Assembly (NCBI GenBank): GCA_051294375.1
Contig: CM119267.1
Span: forward strand, 4,111,260-4,175,259
Length of the DNA stretch: 64,000 bases
Reading direction: 5' to 3'
Origin: Paraspadella gotoi
Lineage: Eukaryota > Chaetognatha
Part shown: piece after piece, positions 1 to 9,925 of the stretch
Layout of the letters: each line of letters begins with the position of its first letter
Position numbering within the stretch: the stretch's first letter is position 1
The notes under the pieces: generated by a model
The model's input: only the letters and a program-made list of their open reading frames with translations
What the model was told of the DNA's origin: nothing
Database searches by the model: none
Translations under genes and position numbers: made by a program

Positions 1-310
1 CTGACGAAATTGAATCATTATCGTTGTTTATTGTACTAACAACACATTCAAATGATATTTGAAGGATTTTTTGCACTTTCACCATCGGCATAGATGACGC
101 TTTGATACGCTGTGATACGATTGTTTTTTCATGGACTGTGATATAATTGATGAATTCTATTTTCAAAGGGTGCAAATTTTTACTTGTTGGTTTTTGCGGA
201 TAACCTCTTGACGATTTTTTTACCTTGGTCCGTTATTGATAATTTGGTATGCTAATTAATTTTCACTCGGAATACTTTTTTTTTATTAATGCAGTTCTTT
301 CAAAAAAAAA
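1..310. other. upstream flank, no gene seen
   Basis: AT-rich sequence without a convincing coding exon on either strand. A pyrimidine-rich run ending in a CAG at about 297 could be a 3' splice site for a 5'-UTR exon of the following gene, but no coding partner is visible. Confidence 0.4.
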
Positions 311-1072
311 ATGGAATTCCCTTCGACGAAACGAATGAAGAAGCGAAAAGAACTCGACGCTCTCGTCTCCTCCAAAAAATCTTCCAAAGTCTCCCTTCCC
401 GATCGCCTCCCTTCGACTCGGACTCGAAGCGATCGTCGCCTTCTCCTCCGTTCCCAAGACTCCGAATCCGACGAGGCCGTTTCTTTTCGTCCCTCACCCG
501 TCGAGACCGAGGTGGACTCCTGGGCCCGAAAGGATCGAGGCTGCTGCGGCGAATCCGTTCCGTCCGTCCAGCGGCACCACCGCGTCTGCGGAAGAGTCTG
601 CCTCGTAGCCGCCGTCACTCTCTGCGCGATTAGCGTGGCCGGCCTCGGGTGGATGCAGTTGGGTCTGCGGCGCGAGATGAGGGCGATGGGCGCTCAATCG
701 AGAACGTTGCATTCGGAGAGGATATCCTCTCGCCTTTCCCGACTTGAGACCGAGGACCGCGAACTGGAAACCAGAGTGGGCGAAATTGCAAAGGATCGAC
801 TTCCCTCGGTGACGGCGGAACTGAAGTCGATGCTTCGTCGACTCGATAAACTCAACTCGACCGTCGAAGACTTGGGCGAATCGATCCGACGGGTGACGAA
901 CTCTTCCTCCGTCGTGGGCGAAACGCGACGTCGGACTTTTGCCGAGACGTTGGACTCCCTCAAAGATTTCAAGCCTTGGCTTGTCAAAACTCTTTCCGCA
1001 ACCGAGAATACGCGCAGCAACGTCGGAGCTGGTTCTTCGGCAAACGAATCGGGCGCCAAAAACGTCGAATAA
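311..1072 (+). CDS. EFCAB14-like single-pass membrane protein
   Basis: One uninterrupted exon of 253 codons. The N-terminal block MKKRKELDAL (second Met, position 335) is nearly the start of vertebrate EFCAB14 (KIAA0494), which begins MKKRKELNAL; this second Met may be the true start. A Ser/Arg-rich cytoplasmic-type stretch is followed by one hydrophobic segment at about residues 96-118, ending in GLGWMQ, again as in EFCAB14. Residues about 120-215 look coiled-coil, with several N-glycosylation sequons. Vertebrate EFCAB14 is about 495 residues and ends in EF-hands; this one stops without any EF-hand loop, and the next gene begins about 225 bp on, so it is either a short form or a lineage that lost them. 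Family assignment rests on the N-terminal block and topology; molecular role unknown. Confidence 0.6.
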   Translation: MEFPSTKRMKKRKELDALVSSKKSSKVSLPDRLPSTRTRSDRRLLLRSQDSESDEAVSFRPSPVETEVDSWARKDRGCCGESVPSVQRHHRVCGRVCLVAAVTLCAISVAGLGWMQLGLRREMRAMGAQSRTLHSERISSRLSRLETEDRELETRVGEIAKDRLPSVTAELKSMLRRLDKLNSTVEDLGESIRRVTNSSSVVGETRRRTFAETLDSLKDFKPWLVKTLSATENTRSNVGAGSSANESGAKNVE

Positions 1073-1297
1073 TGACGACCACTCAAGACTTATGAATAGC
1101 TTTCTTTTTTATCGGCGTAGCGATAATCCTTTTTATTAATTATCGGCGAAGTTACATCCTTTGTGTAATTGCTGTTGTTCCTTTCACACGTTTTTTTTTC
1201 TTTTGTTAAGTTATAAAGTAATGTACGCTAAAAGGGGCGCAATTGTGTGAATAATTGTGCAAAAGACAAAATCATATATCATCTCGATCTCATCAAG

Positions 1298-3963
1298 ATG
1301 TCACTTCGCGCCGCGAATCCGTGGCTTCTGCAGCGGATCATTGGCCGACGGTGCGGCGCATATCGTCTCAAATCCACCGAGACGAAACATTTCACCAAAA
1401 TATTGATCGCGAATCGAGGAGAAATCGCCTGCAGAGTCATGAGGTCAACTTCGCGCTTATTCGATCTTCGATTTTTTGGTCCCTGATTTTAAACCTCTTA
1501 CCTTAATTCTTATCGAATCAGAACCGCGAAAAAAATGGGCATTCGATCGGTCGCTGTCTACTCGGAAGCGGACGCGGGTTCGGTTCACGTTAATCTGGCG
1601 GATGAAGCATACGCCATCGGTCCAGCCACCTCGCAACTCTCGTACCTTAACTACGAGAAAATTCTCGAGGTGGCTCGAAAATCTGGAGCGGAGGCGGTGC
1701 ACCCGGGTGAGCGTGGACTCCACCAAAGCATGTTCTTTTGATGGTTGCGCAGTTTCTAATATTGCGAGGGAAAGGTGGTTGGGTTGTTCAAATCAAAAGG
1801 TGGTTGGGTTGTTCAAATCGCGATTTTGACTGACCCTTAGGCTACGGATTTTTGTCGGAGAACACGGAATTCGCGGAGGCGTGCGCGGCTCAGGGAGTGA
1901 CTTTTGTGGGTCCACCATCTTCTGCCATTCGTGATATGGGCATCAAAAGCACGTCAAAGGAAATAATGTTGGCGGCAGGAGTCCCTTGCATTCCGGTGCC
2001 TTGAACGAGTCTGATGTCGTCAGTTGAGTTGAAAATTGTTGATAAACCCGCGACTTGTATAACTTTAATCTCCAGGGATATCACGGGAAAGATCAGAGCA
2101 ACGAAACTCTGCTTCGAGAGGCGCGTTGCATAGGATTTCCCGTCATGATCAAAGCTGTTCGTGGTGGGGGCGGAAAAGGCATGAGGATCGCCAATACCGA
2201 AGCAGACTTTATCGACGCCCTGGAGTCCGCCAGGTGAGTTTAGAATTGAGATCGACCTCGCTCAATACAGAAACCAAGTCAAGAGTAGAGAATTTATCGC
2301 TTTTCTCTCTCCCTCTCAGAAACGAAGCGCGCAAGTCCTTTGCTGACGACGTAATGTTGTTGGAAAAGTTCGTCCGTCGCCCGCGCCACGTCGAGGTGCA
2401 GGTGTTCGGCGATACGCACGGCAACTACGTATACCTTTTTGAACGAGACTGCAGCGTTCAGCGCCGCCACCAGAAGATCATCGAGGAGGCTCCGGCGCCG
2501 GGAATAGCCTCGGAAACCCGGGCGTCGCTCGGAGAGGCCGCGGTTCGAGCGGCACGCGCCGTCAATTACGTGGGCGCCGGAACGGTGGAGTTCGTCATGG
2601 ACTCGGAGGAGAAATTTTTCTTCATGGAGATGAACACCAGGCTTCAGGTGCGATAAAGTTATGGAGAGTAATATGCTCTTTGATTGATCACCTATGATCC
2701 ACGACTCTAGGTAGAGCACCCCGTTTCGGAAATGATAACCGGGACCGATTTAGTTGAGTGGCAGTTAAGAGTGGCCGCTGGAGAGAAGCTGCCGATGACC
2801 CAAGAAGATTTGGATCAACCTAAAGGACACAGTTTCGAAGCCAGGATCTACGCCGAGGATCCCGCCAGCAACTTTATGCCCGGCGCGGGCGAGCTGCGCC
2901 ACTTGGCGACCCCTATTCCTACTCCGGAAGTCAGGGTGGAAACGGGAGTCGTTGAGGGGGATAACGTGTCCGTCTACTATGATCCCATGATCGCGAAATT
3001 AGGCGAGTGCGCTCATAGACTCGGGGAATAAGACTGATTGATTGATTTTTACAATTTTAAGTTATCATTTTAGTGGTATGGGCGGAGACGCGACCGATGG
3101 CGCTTCAAAAACTCGTCACTTCTCTCTCCGAGTACAATATCGGCGGATTAAAAACGAACGTTCAGTTTCTCATGGACCTGGCCCGCCACCCTGCCTTCCA
3201 AGCGGGAGACGTTCACACCGATTTCATTCCACAACACTTCGAGACGCTGTTCCCTCAACGGCGTGCCTCCCAGGAGCTGCTCTGTCACGCGGCGCTCTTT
3301 GCGTGTCTCGGCGACGAATTGACGGCTTTGGAAGCGACGCACTCGGATCCCTTCTCTCCTTTTTCTCATTGCGGCGCGGGTCGAATCAACCACGAATGGA
3401 AAAGCGTCGTTCAATTAGGTCATGGCGACGCAACCATCGCGATTAATGTGACCAGGAACGGCGTTGGCTCGTATACCATGCATCTTCCTGACGAGGTCCC
3501 CCTCGAAGCGGAAGGACGCCTCGAAACTAATGACGGCGTCACCGTTATCACCGCCAGTATCGACGGTGTCACGTCCTCTGTCCGCGCGTTTCACGACGCC
3601 GCCTCAAATACGCTCCAAATTTTCCACGCGGACGGCGTCTCCGATTTTTCTCTCTCGGCTCCCAAGTTCGTTTCGTCTCCGCTCCTCGGCGGAGCGGAAG
3701 GCGCAGAGGGCGGCGGTCCAGTGGCGCCCATGCCGGGGGTCGTGGACAAAGTCTCCGTCGTCGTCGGTCAGAAGGTGGAATCGGGAGACCCCTTGGTTAC
3801 CATGATAGCGATGAAGATGGAATACGTGATAAAAGCCCCGGTCGCTGGAGTCGTCAAGGCCGTCAACTTTGACGCCGGCCAAACTGTAAAGAAAGGGGCG
3901 ACTTTGGTCGTCCTCGAAGAAGAGGCCGCCGCCGATTCCGCACGGACAGCTTCAACTAATTGA
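1298..3963 (+). CDS. MCCC1: methylcrotonoyl-CoA carboxylase alpha (biotin) subunit
   Basis: Seven exons: 1298-1443, 1522-1706, 1841-1995, 2076-2233, 2320-2647, 2711-3002, 3074-3963; they join in phase to 717 residues, close to human MCCC1 (725). The mitochondrial enzyme carboxylates 3-methylcrotonyl-CoA in leucine breakdown, with biotin as carrier. The N-terminus is a basic, hydrophobic presequence, followed by the biotin carboxylase domain ([24 protein letters not shown]; Gly-rich [12 protein letters not shown] loop; [12 protein letters not shown]) and a C-terminal biotinyl domain with AMKMEYVIK, the biotin-accepting Lys at about residue 669. Its MIAMKME context, and [10 protein letters not shown] followed by NFMPGAG, separate it from propionyl-CoA carboxylase. 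Intron 6 has a GC donor (GCGAGT at 3003). The beta subunit is not in this window. Confidence 0.95.
1771..1819 (+). repeat. 25-bp tandem duplication in MCCC1 intron 2
   Basis: A 24-base unit starting AAAGGTGGTTGGG (1771-1794) is repeated exactly at 1796-1819 after one extra A. It lies wholly inside intron 2, 21 bp before the acceptor. Confidence 0.8.
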
Positions 3964-3966
3964 TAA

Positions 3967-3972
3967 AATAAA
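3967..3972 (+). terminator. polyadenylation signal of MCCC1
   Basis: AATAAA starts four bases after the MCCC1 stop codon, followed by a T/G-rich stretch. If used, the 3' UTR is extremely short. Confidence 0.4.
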
Positions 3973-4109
3973 ACTATTTTTTGTTTTGTTTCTTTTTCTG
4001 GTACGATGCGGCGCGTTCGTATTTACATGCGCATGTACTTGTCATTAATCGTGATATTTTATGTTTGCTCTCCTCGCTATTTTTGAAGCATTCAGTCCAA
4101 TATTCGAAA

Positions 4110-7100
4110 ATGAGTCAGAAGCTTCTGACTCCGGAGGCCAATCGGGACAAGAAACAAATAGAGATCGATGCTTCCACCAAGGAGAAATCTTGCTCGTTCG
4201 TTAAGCGGATGATTGCACTCTCTATTTCGAACGTTCTCTATTTGAGAGGTTGGAATAGACTGATCAAAGCTGGTTTTGGTATTGATGTTTGAATCATTTA
4301 GTTTGTTGGATCGTTCGCAGGCATTTTCAACGACGAGGCGTATTGCGATAAGTACATCGAAGATTTCAACGTTAAAATTATAAGAAAAACTAAGGACAAG
4401 AACGTTCAGCTTCTCATAAATTGGTTGGAAGGTGGGCGCGATTGATAGAAATTCGTTGTGATGGATTCCGACATTTTTTGTACCGGGTTTTCCAGGTTGC
4501 TTTGAGGCGGTGGAGAACAAGTATCTTCGGCAACTGATTCTTTGTATTGGCAATGCCCAAAGACCGCGCAACGAAGTGCTCGAGACATACTCGTTAGTTT
4601 TACTAAAACAAATCTCATTTATCAACGGGAAAGTTTAAGTAGTTTAACGAGATTGTCCTGTAAAAAACCCCCAGATTCACTATAAAGTACGACCAAGGAA
4701 GACTAGGGTCTTTTTCCATAGCTAGAAACGGACAATCGGTGAATAATTTCTCTAACCCCGGTGAGTTCCCCTCTAAAATTCCAATACTTGCTTTTTAATG
4801 ATTAATGAATAGGCTAATGACTGCAGTTTTCCTATTTGTAGCGAACCTAAAGGAGCAAGCTTACGACTGTATTTCTAACTTAATTCAAGTCGTTCAATCC
4901 TTGGATTCGCCTCCAGGTAGATCGGAATTACGAGACTCATTCCTAATATTTTGTTGTTGCCAGTAAATTGAGCCCAAGTGTTTAATATTAAAGGAAGAAT
5001 AGGCTACATATGGGTAATGAATCTCACCGGTTGGTATTAGGGGGTTCGGACCAGCAGTTTTTAACAGAGCCGCCTCTCTTTGCCAACGCAGCGGGAAAGC
5101 GTTATGACTGTGGAATAGACCTTGCCATATATGAAAAGTTTTGAAATCAAAAAACCGAGTATTGTGTAAAAGGTGCCCATACATCATATGAATTTTTTGA
5201 ACATTTTTTTTCAAAAAAAATTTTACAGTAAATGCTGCCAACTTTGAAAAAAATGAAAAAAAATGGTAAAAAATGGACTTTTTGCTAAATATCTTTAAAA
5301 GCTTTATTGCTAGAGGGACGAAACCCAAACTATCTTGTAGAGTGGAAAAAATTGACTATGTTACATACCAGCATTATAAATTAAGTTAGTTTTTTACTAA
5401 GGAAAATTTTTTTTTAAACCTATTGTTTTGGTCAATTTTTGATAAATTTTTTAAAAAATGATATTTTTAACAATGTTCGTGAATTATTTTGTAAAAAAAA
5501 TTATGGCGAATTGAATAAAGAAATAATTGCCTTTGTTTTGCTGAAAGAATTTTTAAAAAAGGATTATCGGTTAAAAAGTTATAATTTTTTTAAATTTAAA
5601 AAAAAAATCACTTTTCTTAATAATTATTTTTATTTAATAGGTTTGAACTAGGCTAAGGGAAAAAGGGAATGCACTTTTTTCAGAGTAAATAAAAAATAGT
5701 AAACTTCTGATTTGACAATGGGTAACTTTAATATTTTGTCTCACCAGGTCATTAAAGTTTTTTTTTAATTTTTATCATTTTATAATGGAATTATGACTTT
5801 TAAATAAGGTAGTTTTTTTAATTTTTTTTATATAAAAAGAAAAGAAAAATTGACAAAAGCGATTAAATGATTAAAAATTGAAAAATGAGACAAAAAAAGC
5901 AAACTGAGAGAAGAGTTGCTTGCTGCTTACCGATCGAGAAAAAAAAAGTCATCATCTAGAGTGCCAAAGAAAAAAAACTAGTTATTCTATTTCTTTCATA
6001 AATTACCTTTGTCAAGCTTGTTCTCCAGAATTGAGTTGAATTATAATTTGTGTTAAATATTTTGCTTAATCAAAAGTTGTAAAAGACTTGGAAAAATATA
6101 TTAAGCTTGCTTGATAAATTTAAGAATAGATCCGACTTGTTGATAAATTCATCAACTATAAAAGATATGAAATGAATAAAAATCAAAGATGAATTAAAAT
6201 TTATATTTTAAAACTAAATCGACTATTTACAATAGACTTAATTATTAACTATAAATCATGAATAGATAACAAAAAATAGAATAATTAGTTTTCTTCTTTT
6301 GGCATTAAACCTTTTTTTCTCGACCGGCAAGCAGCAAGCACTCTTTTCTCAGTTATTAAACTTTCATTAATTTTACTCTTTTTGTCTCATTTTATCAATT
6401 TTTAATCATTTAATCGCTTTTGTCAATTTTTCTTTTTCTTTTATATAAAAAAAATTAAAAAAACTACCTTATTTAAAAGTCATAATTTCATTATAAAATG
6501 ATAAAATTAAAAAAAACTTTAATGACCTGGTGAGACAAAATATTAAAGTTACCCATTGTCAAATCAGAATTTACTATTTGTTTTATTTACTCTGAAAAAA
6601 GTGCATTCCCTTTTTCCCTTTAGCTTAGTTCAAACCTATTAAATAAAAATAATTATTAAGAAAAGTGATTTTTTTTTAATTTAAAAAATATAACTCTTTA
6701 ACCGATAATCCTTTTTTAAAAATTCTTTCAGCAAAACAAAGGCAATTATTTCTTTATTCAATTCGCCATAATTTTTTTTACAAAAATTTCACGAACATTG
6801 TTAAAAATATCATTTTTTAAAATTTTGCAATTGACCAAAACAATAGGTTTTAAAAAAAATTTTCCTTAGTAAAAAACTAACTTAATTTATAATGCGAGGT
6901 ATGTAACATAGTCAATTTTTTCCACCTCTACAAGATAGTTTGGGTTTCGTCCCTCTAGCAATAAAGCTTTTAAAGATATTTAGCAAAAAGTCCATTTTTT
7001 ACCATTTTTTTTCATTTTTTTCAAAGTTGGCAGCATTTACTGTAAATTTTTTTTTTGAAAAAAAATGTTCAAAAAATTCATATGATGTATGGGCACCTTT

Positions 7101-7878
7101 TACACAATACTCGTTTTTTGATTTCAAAACTTTTCATAATTCCTGTTTAGATGAAGTTTCTTTGGACATGGAACTGAGTTACTACGATCGGACCCCCGCG
7201 GATTACGAGCCTAGAGGATTTCGTCCCACATCGAAATCGATTATTTCCCTTCCCAACAAAGTTGAAATCGGAAAAATTCGCACGAATTTCCACAAGTAAG
7301 TCCAGAAACTTAGGAAAGGGCCATTGAGAAAGTTTTTAATATCGAGGTTATATTTGTTTTGAATACAAAGCATCAATATCAAATTGCGAACGTTCAATTC
7401 CTCGTCCGGGTCCTCAACGAACGCCGTGGTCGCCGCGGAAAATCTGGCGCCAACACGGCGCCCTTTGCAGACTCTTGAGCCACCGGACAAATTGCTTACG
7501 CCGGAAGATTCTCGGCGTCAGAATTCGGAATCTACGGCGATCGCTTTGCCGTCTTTCCAGTCTATGCCAAAGTTGTCCGACCTTTCAAATGTCAAGGATA
7601 AAGTGAGGACCGTGCTTGGGACTCGACGCTTACAAGTGGAGCTGGGCGTCACGAAAGCGAAGGAAGCGATAGTCGAGCAGGATGAAGGAGAGCGCGAGAG
7701 TAATGAAGAAGAGCGCGATGGTACAGGGGAGGATGCTCGTGTGGGTGCGGACGCGAATGTCGAAATTGAGTCGAAAGAGACGGAAAACGTTGTTTACGGA
7801 GTCGCGGAGCGGACGAGGTCAAGAAAAAGAAAATCCAAGTCGTCCTCGACTCCCGTCAAAAAGCTGAAAAAAAAATAG
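4110..7878 (+). CDS. meiotic HORMA-domain protein (HORMAD1/2-like)
   Basis: Seven exons: 4110-4248, 4321-4431, 4496-4592, 4675-4760, 4842-4916, 7151-7295, 7371-7878; all phases agree and give 386 residues (human HORMAD1 is 394). HORMADs coat unsynapsed meiotic chromosome axes and govern double-strand break formation and synapsis checkpoints. The HORMA domain fills about residues 20-220, with recognisable blocks: ISNVLYLRGIF, KYLRQLIL, YDQGRLGSFS and, in exon 6, LSYYDRTPADYEPRGF, matching the YYDEVTPPDYQPPGF block of HORMAD1. The C-terminal 165 residues are acidic and disordered, ending in a Lys/Arg-rich nuclear-type tail. Intron 5 (4917-7150) is far longer than its neighbours because of a foldback repeat. 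Vertebrate HORMAD1 and HORMAD2 cannot be told apart here. Confidence 0.88.
5130..7138. repeat. 2-kb foldback (long inverted repeat) element in HORMAD intron
   Basis: The stretch beginning TATGAAAAGTTTTG at 5130 reappears in reverse complement, ending CTTTTCATA at 7138. Matching continues inwards for roughly 860 bp per arm (to about 5990 and from about 6270), with few mismatches and small indels, around a spacer of about 270 bp. No ORF with protein likeness is present. It sits in intron 5 of the HORMA gene, and its right end is only 12 bp from the acceptor of exon 6. It may be a foldback transposon, a very long MITE, or two nested inverted copies of one repeat; no clear target duplication was seen. 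Confidence 0.85.
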
Positions 7879-8052
7879 TCTTGATCATTTTCATTTGAAT
7901 CAATTATTTTGTTTCCTCACATGATCAGCCGTTTCGAGTTGGCATGAAACCTATAAATTGGTCTTTTGTTTAATTATGAAATTTATTACGTTTTTTTGAC
8001 GTACACTTTGTACAAGTATATTTATTGAGATTCATCTTTTTCGTATATTGAC

Positions 8053-8292
8053 ATGGAATCGCTGACGGGAAAAACTGTGGAGAGTCTTCCCGGCATTAGT
8101 TCTCAGGCCGCCGCTGCCCTCTCAGCAGCGGGTCACGACGACGCCGAGTCGGTCGTCGGCGTTTTTCTCGCGCTTCGCAAAGACCCGGTCCGCTTCGCCG
8201 ATTGGCTCAGAGGGGTGGCACCAATGACCGATGCGGATCTCTCCCAATGTGTCGATGCCGTTCGGACTTTCGTCGCAGCAAGAGTTGGATGA
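8053..8292 (+). CDS. BANF1: barrier-to-autointegration factor (BAF)
   Basis: Single exon of 79 codons. BAF is a small dimeric chromatin protein that bridges DNA and binds LEM-domain proteins at the nuclear envelope. The protein aligns end to end with the body of human BAF: GKTVESLPGI versus GEKPVGSLAGI (the helix-hairpin-helix DNA-binding turn), VVGVFLALRKD versus VLGQFLVLKKD, and FADWLRGV versus FREWLKDT. The N-terminal ten or so residues of human BAF, which carry the Ser/Thr targets of VRK kinases, are absent: the first Met falls just before the HhH block. No upstream exon is obvious in the 174 bp after the HORMA gene. Confidence 0.85.
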   Translation: MESLTGKTVESLPGISSQAAAALSAAGHDDAESVVGVFLALRKDPVRFADWLRGVAPMTDADLSQCVDAVRTFVAARVG

Positions 8293-8492
8293 CTTTTTTT
8301 TTTGGCTTTTTATTTCTTTGTGATTTACTTTCAGAAGTAGTTTTCGGATTGGCGGTGATATAAAGTGAGGGAGAAATATTTTCACCTTAGAATACTCCAG
8401 TCACTCTAACATCGCCATTTCGGCTAAGCATGAATAAACTGAAGTGCATTCACGACTATTGATTTTTCGAAACTAAACCAAAACCGCCAACA

Positions 8493-9371
8493 ATGTCTTT
8501 GGGTCAGGTGCAGCAGACCAAACGCGTTTCCAAATGGTACATGGGCGGAGTCGCTTCCATGGGCGCCGCCTGTTGCACGCATCCGCTGGACCTCCTCAAA
8601 GTGCATCTGCAGACGCAGCAGGAGAAGAAAATGGGTCTGGTCCAAATGGCGAGTCGAGTGGTTCGCGGCGAAGGAGTGCTGGCGCTATACAATGGTCTTT
8701 CGGCGTCGTTGTTGCGGCAAGCTACGTACTCCATGACTCGCTTCGCCATGTACGAAGCCGTTAAGAATAAGCTGACCCCGCCCGGCGGCAACATGCCCTT
8801 CTATCAGAAGGTTTTGGTTGCCGGTTTTTCCGGATTTTGCGGCGGCGTCGTCGGCACTCCCGGCGACCTCATTAACGTGCGTATGCAGAACGACGTGAAA
8901 ATAGCCAAGGAACTTCGTCGAAACTACAAGCACGCCCTAGACGGCCTCTGGCGAGTCTACCGGGAGGAGGGACTCCGAGCGCTATTTTCCGGCTGCGGCA
9001 TGGCCTCCTCCCGCGCGGTCATCATTACCGTCGGCCAGTTAGCTCTTTACGATCAGTTCAAGCAGACTTTGCTGCAAACTCCCTATTTCATTGACGGGGA
9101 ACTTACTCACTTTTGCGCCTCATTCGCCGCCGGAACTTGCGCCACGCTGATTTCCCAACCGGTGGACGTTTTTAAGACTCGACTCATGAACGCCAAACCG
9201 GGCGAGTTTAATTCTTTTCTCGCCCTCCTTCGCTACACTGGCCAAACCGGGTTGCTGGGATTCTTCAAAGGATTCACTCCCGCATGGATTCGACTCGGAC
9301 CTCAGACCATCATTACCTTCATGCTGTTCGAGCAGCTCAAGATGAGATTCGGCACCGTCGTTCCCGCTTAG
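8493..9371 (+). CDS. SLC25A10: mitochondrial dicarboxylate carrier
   Basis: Intronless, 292 residues (human SLC25A10 is 287). It exchanges malate and succinate for phosphate or sulfate across the inner mitochondrial membrane. The three tandem carrier repeats are each marked by a Px(D/E)xx(K/R)-type signature: HPLDLLKVHLQ, TPGDLINVRMQ and QPVDVFKTRLM. Blocks such as GAACCTHPLDLLKVHLQTQQE, ALYNGLSASL and HALDGLWRVYREEGLR are close to identical to human DIC, which excludes the oxoglutarate carrier SLC25A11. The second signature has Asn in place of the last basic residue, as human DIC does (TPADLVNVRM). The start is the first Met, matching the family N-terminus. Confidence 0.95.
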   Translation: MSLGQVQQTKRVSKWYMGGVASMGAACCTHPLDLLKVHLQTQQEKKMGLVQMASRVVRGEGVLALYNGLSASLLRQATYSMTRFAMYEAVKNKLTPPGGNMPFYQKVLVAGFSGFCGGVVGTPGDLINVRMQNDVKIAKELRRNYKHALDGLWRVYREEGLRALFSGCGMASSRAVIITVGQLALYDQFKQTLLQTPYFIDGELTHFCASFAAGTCATLISQPVDVFKTRLMNAKPGEFNSFLALLRYTGQTGLLGFFKGFTPAWIRLGPQTIITFMLFEQLKMRFGTVVPA

Positions 9372-9925
9372 GCAATAGGCATGTTCGTAATCTGTTAGTC
9401 GTCGGAGACTTAAGTACTGTGAAATAAATTGTAATACAAAATTTTTAAAACTTCAAAAGCTATGCTGTATAAATTCGGCTTAATTCCACATTGTCAGAAC
9501 ATTCAAAAATATCGAATTAGCTTTATGTTTAAACCTCAGAATCCAGTATTTTCAAGCTTTCACGTTTGTCTTCCGTAAGCCTAAGGGAAAAAATTTCTAG
9601 TCTAAATCCAAATTTTTTCACCCTTTACCGTACCATGTTCCGTGCTTTAAGTTTTTTAACTTTGTTTTATATTGTAATTTTGGATGTTATTTTCATCGGA
9701 AACTCCCGTCCTAACCAGTTTGTACATTTCTTTTGAAATTATTAGTTTCAATTAAATTCGCCTATAATTTTTGTGAATTTATACATTCCTTTTTATTTAA
9801 ACGTTAGAAGATTTAATTCGTCTCGTTCGGGTAAAAAAAATTGTTTTTTTTTATTTCTACTTTCAAGGTTGTTCCCTCGAGTTTGAACGAAAAAAAAGAG
9901 TAAAGCGATGAATCAAAATTGAGTC
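9372..9925. other. intergenic, SLC25A10 to DCAF8
   Basis: About 550 bp of AT-rich DNA: the 3' UTR of SLC25A10 and the presumed promoter/5' UTR of DCAF8. No ORF, repeat or RNA gene was recognised. Confidence 0.4.
9423..9428 (+). terminator. polyadenylation signal of SLC25A10
   Basis: AATAAA 52 bp downstream of the SLC25A10 stop, followed by a T-rich stretch; a normal position for animal cleavage signals. Confidence 0.5.

Noticed and set aside
4894-5328. Minus-strand ORF of 144 codons in the HORMA intron
   Set aside because: Partly mirrored by the ORF at 6940-7299 because both are arms of the foldback repeat; AT-rich, no family likeness.
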